Part shown: positions 33,854-34,537 of the stretch, in pieces | Position numbering within the stretch: the stretch's first letter is position 1 | Layout of the letters: every line of letters starts with the position of its first letter | Assembly (NCBI GenBank): GCA_945827525.1 | Contig: CALZPA010000008.1 | Coordinates: 1-34,537, forward strand | Source of the DNA: an uncultured Lentisphaeria bacterium | Lineage (GTDB): Bacteria; Verrucomicrobiota; Lentisphaeria; Oligosphaerales; Oligosphaeraceae | Direction of reading: 5' to 3' | Length of the DNA: 34,537 bases | Translations under genes and position numbers: made by a program | Notes under the pieces: model-generated | Database searches by the model: none | Told to the model about the DNA's origin: nothing | The model's input: the letters and a program-made list of their open reading frames with translations, nothing else

Positions 33854-34429
33854 ATGCTAGTCAAGCAGTTCAAGACGGGCGGCGTCATCACGGTGAACAA
33901 CGCGCCCCACATCATCGAGAGCATCGAGAAGCACACGCCGAGCGCGCGTGGCGCGGCCACCATCTACAAGGTCCGCTGCCGCAACCTCCTCACCCAGACG
34001 AAGACCGACCTCTCCTGCAAGGGCGAGGACGCCTATCCGGAGCCCGACTTCCGCCAGCAGGAGGTTCAGTACCTCTACAAGGAGGGCAGCGACTACGTCT
34101 TCATGGACGTCAACACCTACGAGCAGTTCCCCCTGCCCGCCGCGGCCGTCGGCGACCAGAGGCAGTTCCTCATCGAGGACATGGAGGGCATCTTTGCCCT
34201 CATCCTCGAGGACCGCATCGTCGGCATCCGCCTGCCCGACGTCGTCGAGATGAAGCTGGTCGAGTGCGACCCCGCCATCAAGGGGCAGAGCGCCACCAAC
34301 CGCGGCAAGTCCGCCACCACCGAGACCGGACTCGTCCTCCAGGTTCCCGAGTACATGAAGGTCGATGAGGTCGTCCGCGTCGATACCCGCACCGGCGAAT
34401 TCCTCGGACGCGTTGGCACCACGTTCTGA
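33854..34429 (+). CDS. efpL: Elongation factor P-like protein, EfpL/YeiP subfamily
   Basis: 191 aa; HTPSARGAATIYKVR loop resembles the YeiP/EfpL SPTARGAATLYK loop (Arg tip) rather than EF-P KPGKGQA; VPEYMKVDEVVRVDTRTGEFLGR C-terminus. Confidence 0.85.
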   Translation: MLVKQFKTGGVITVNNAPHIIESIEKHTPSARGAATIYKVRCRNLLTQTKTDLSCKGEDAYPEPDFRQQEVQYLYKEGSDYVFMDVNTYEQFPLPAAAVGDQRQFLIEDMEGIFALILEDRIVGIRLPDVVEMKLVECDPAIKGQSATNRGKSATTETGLVLQVPEYMKVDEVVRVDTRTGEFLGRVGTTF

Positions 34430-34463
34430 TTGAGTCGATTGAGTCGAGTTAGTCGAGTTAGTC
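34428..34463 (+). repeat. 9-bp tandem array, four units, overlapping the efpL stop codon
   Basis: GATTGAGTC GATTGAGTC GAGTTAGTC GAGTTAGTC, then GAGTTCCGC; a further GATTGAGTCG copy at 34528-34537. Confidence 0.9.
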
Positions 34464-34471
34464 GAGTTCCG

Positions 34472-34526
34472 CCCGACGGCGAGGGCGCCGTCGGGACAGG
34501 CGCCGCTGGCGCGGCGCTTTCTTTCT
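34472..34526 (+). terminator. Tandem hairpin terminator downstream of efpL
   Basis: Hairpin 1 CCCGACGGCG/CGCCGTCGGG (34472-34495); hairpin 2 GCGCCGC/GCGGCGC (34500-34517) followed by TTTCTTTCT. Confidence 0.85.
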
Positions 34527-34537
34527 CGATTGAGTCG

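Noticed and set aside
1-34537. CRISPR arrays, tRNA/rRNA genes, transposons, prophage, toxin-antitoxin or defence systems
   Set aside because: No direct repeat-spacer arrays, cloverleaf-like sequences, terminal inverted repeats or recognisable protein motifs seen; Lhr is a repair helicase and has no defence partners nearby.

Overview
This is a GC-rich bacterial chromosomal window with dense genes, mostly metabolic and housekeeping. The gene content (CPA2 antiporter, UAP1-like pyrophosphorylase, EfpL-type EF-P, GH51/GH5-like hydrolases, many TIM-barrel sugar isomerase-like proteins) suggests a PVC/Lentisphaerota-Verrucomicrobiota-like organism, but that is inference only. From about 1 to 20.7 kb nearly all genes are on the minus strand: sugar-phosphate isomerase, antiporter, folB, LpxL-like acyltransferase, UDPGP/UAP family, stand-alone AICAR transformylase, MsbA-like ABC exporter, DegT aminotransferase, TraB/GumN-like, TIM barrel, tandem-ACT, rhaA, PHP, TrxB-like, EboE-like, EboD-like. 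Two plus-strand exceptions are a secreted Cys-Cys-Lys repeat protein and a polyprenyl synthase. From about 21 to 34.5 kb the genes are mostly on the plus strand: GH51, full-length Lhr helicase, a polytopic membrane protein, pheT and efpL, with a minus-strand GH5-like hydrolase. I found no tRNA, rRNA, CRISPR array, transposase, phage gene or recognisable defence system. The best candidates for a second look are: (i) the tiny secreted 12x Cys-Cys repeat protein at 1405-1746; (ii) an eboD-eboE pair without eboA/B/C/F in view, next to a TrxB-like protein with altered NADPH motifs; (iii) two 9-bp tandem arrays with the same X-X-Y-Y layout but unrelated sequence, each starting at a stop codon; (iv) C-rich leaders with little or no Shine-Dalgarno sequence, some with G-quadruplex-capable complementary strands; and (v) a Pro/Thr-rich loop inserted in the ABC exporter.
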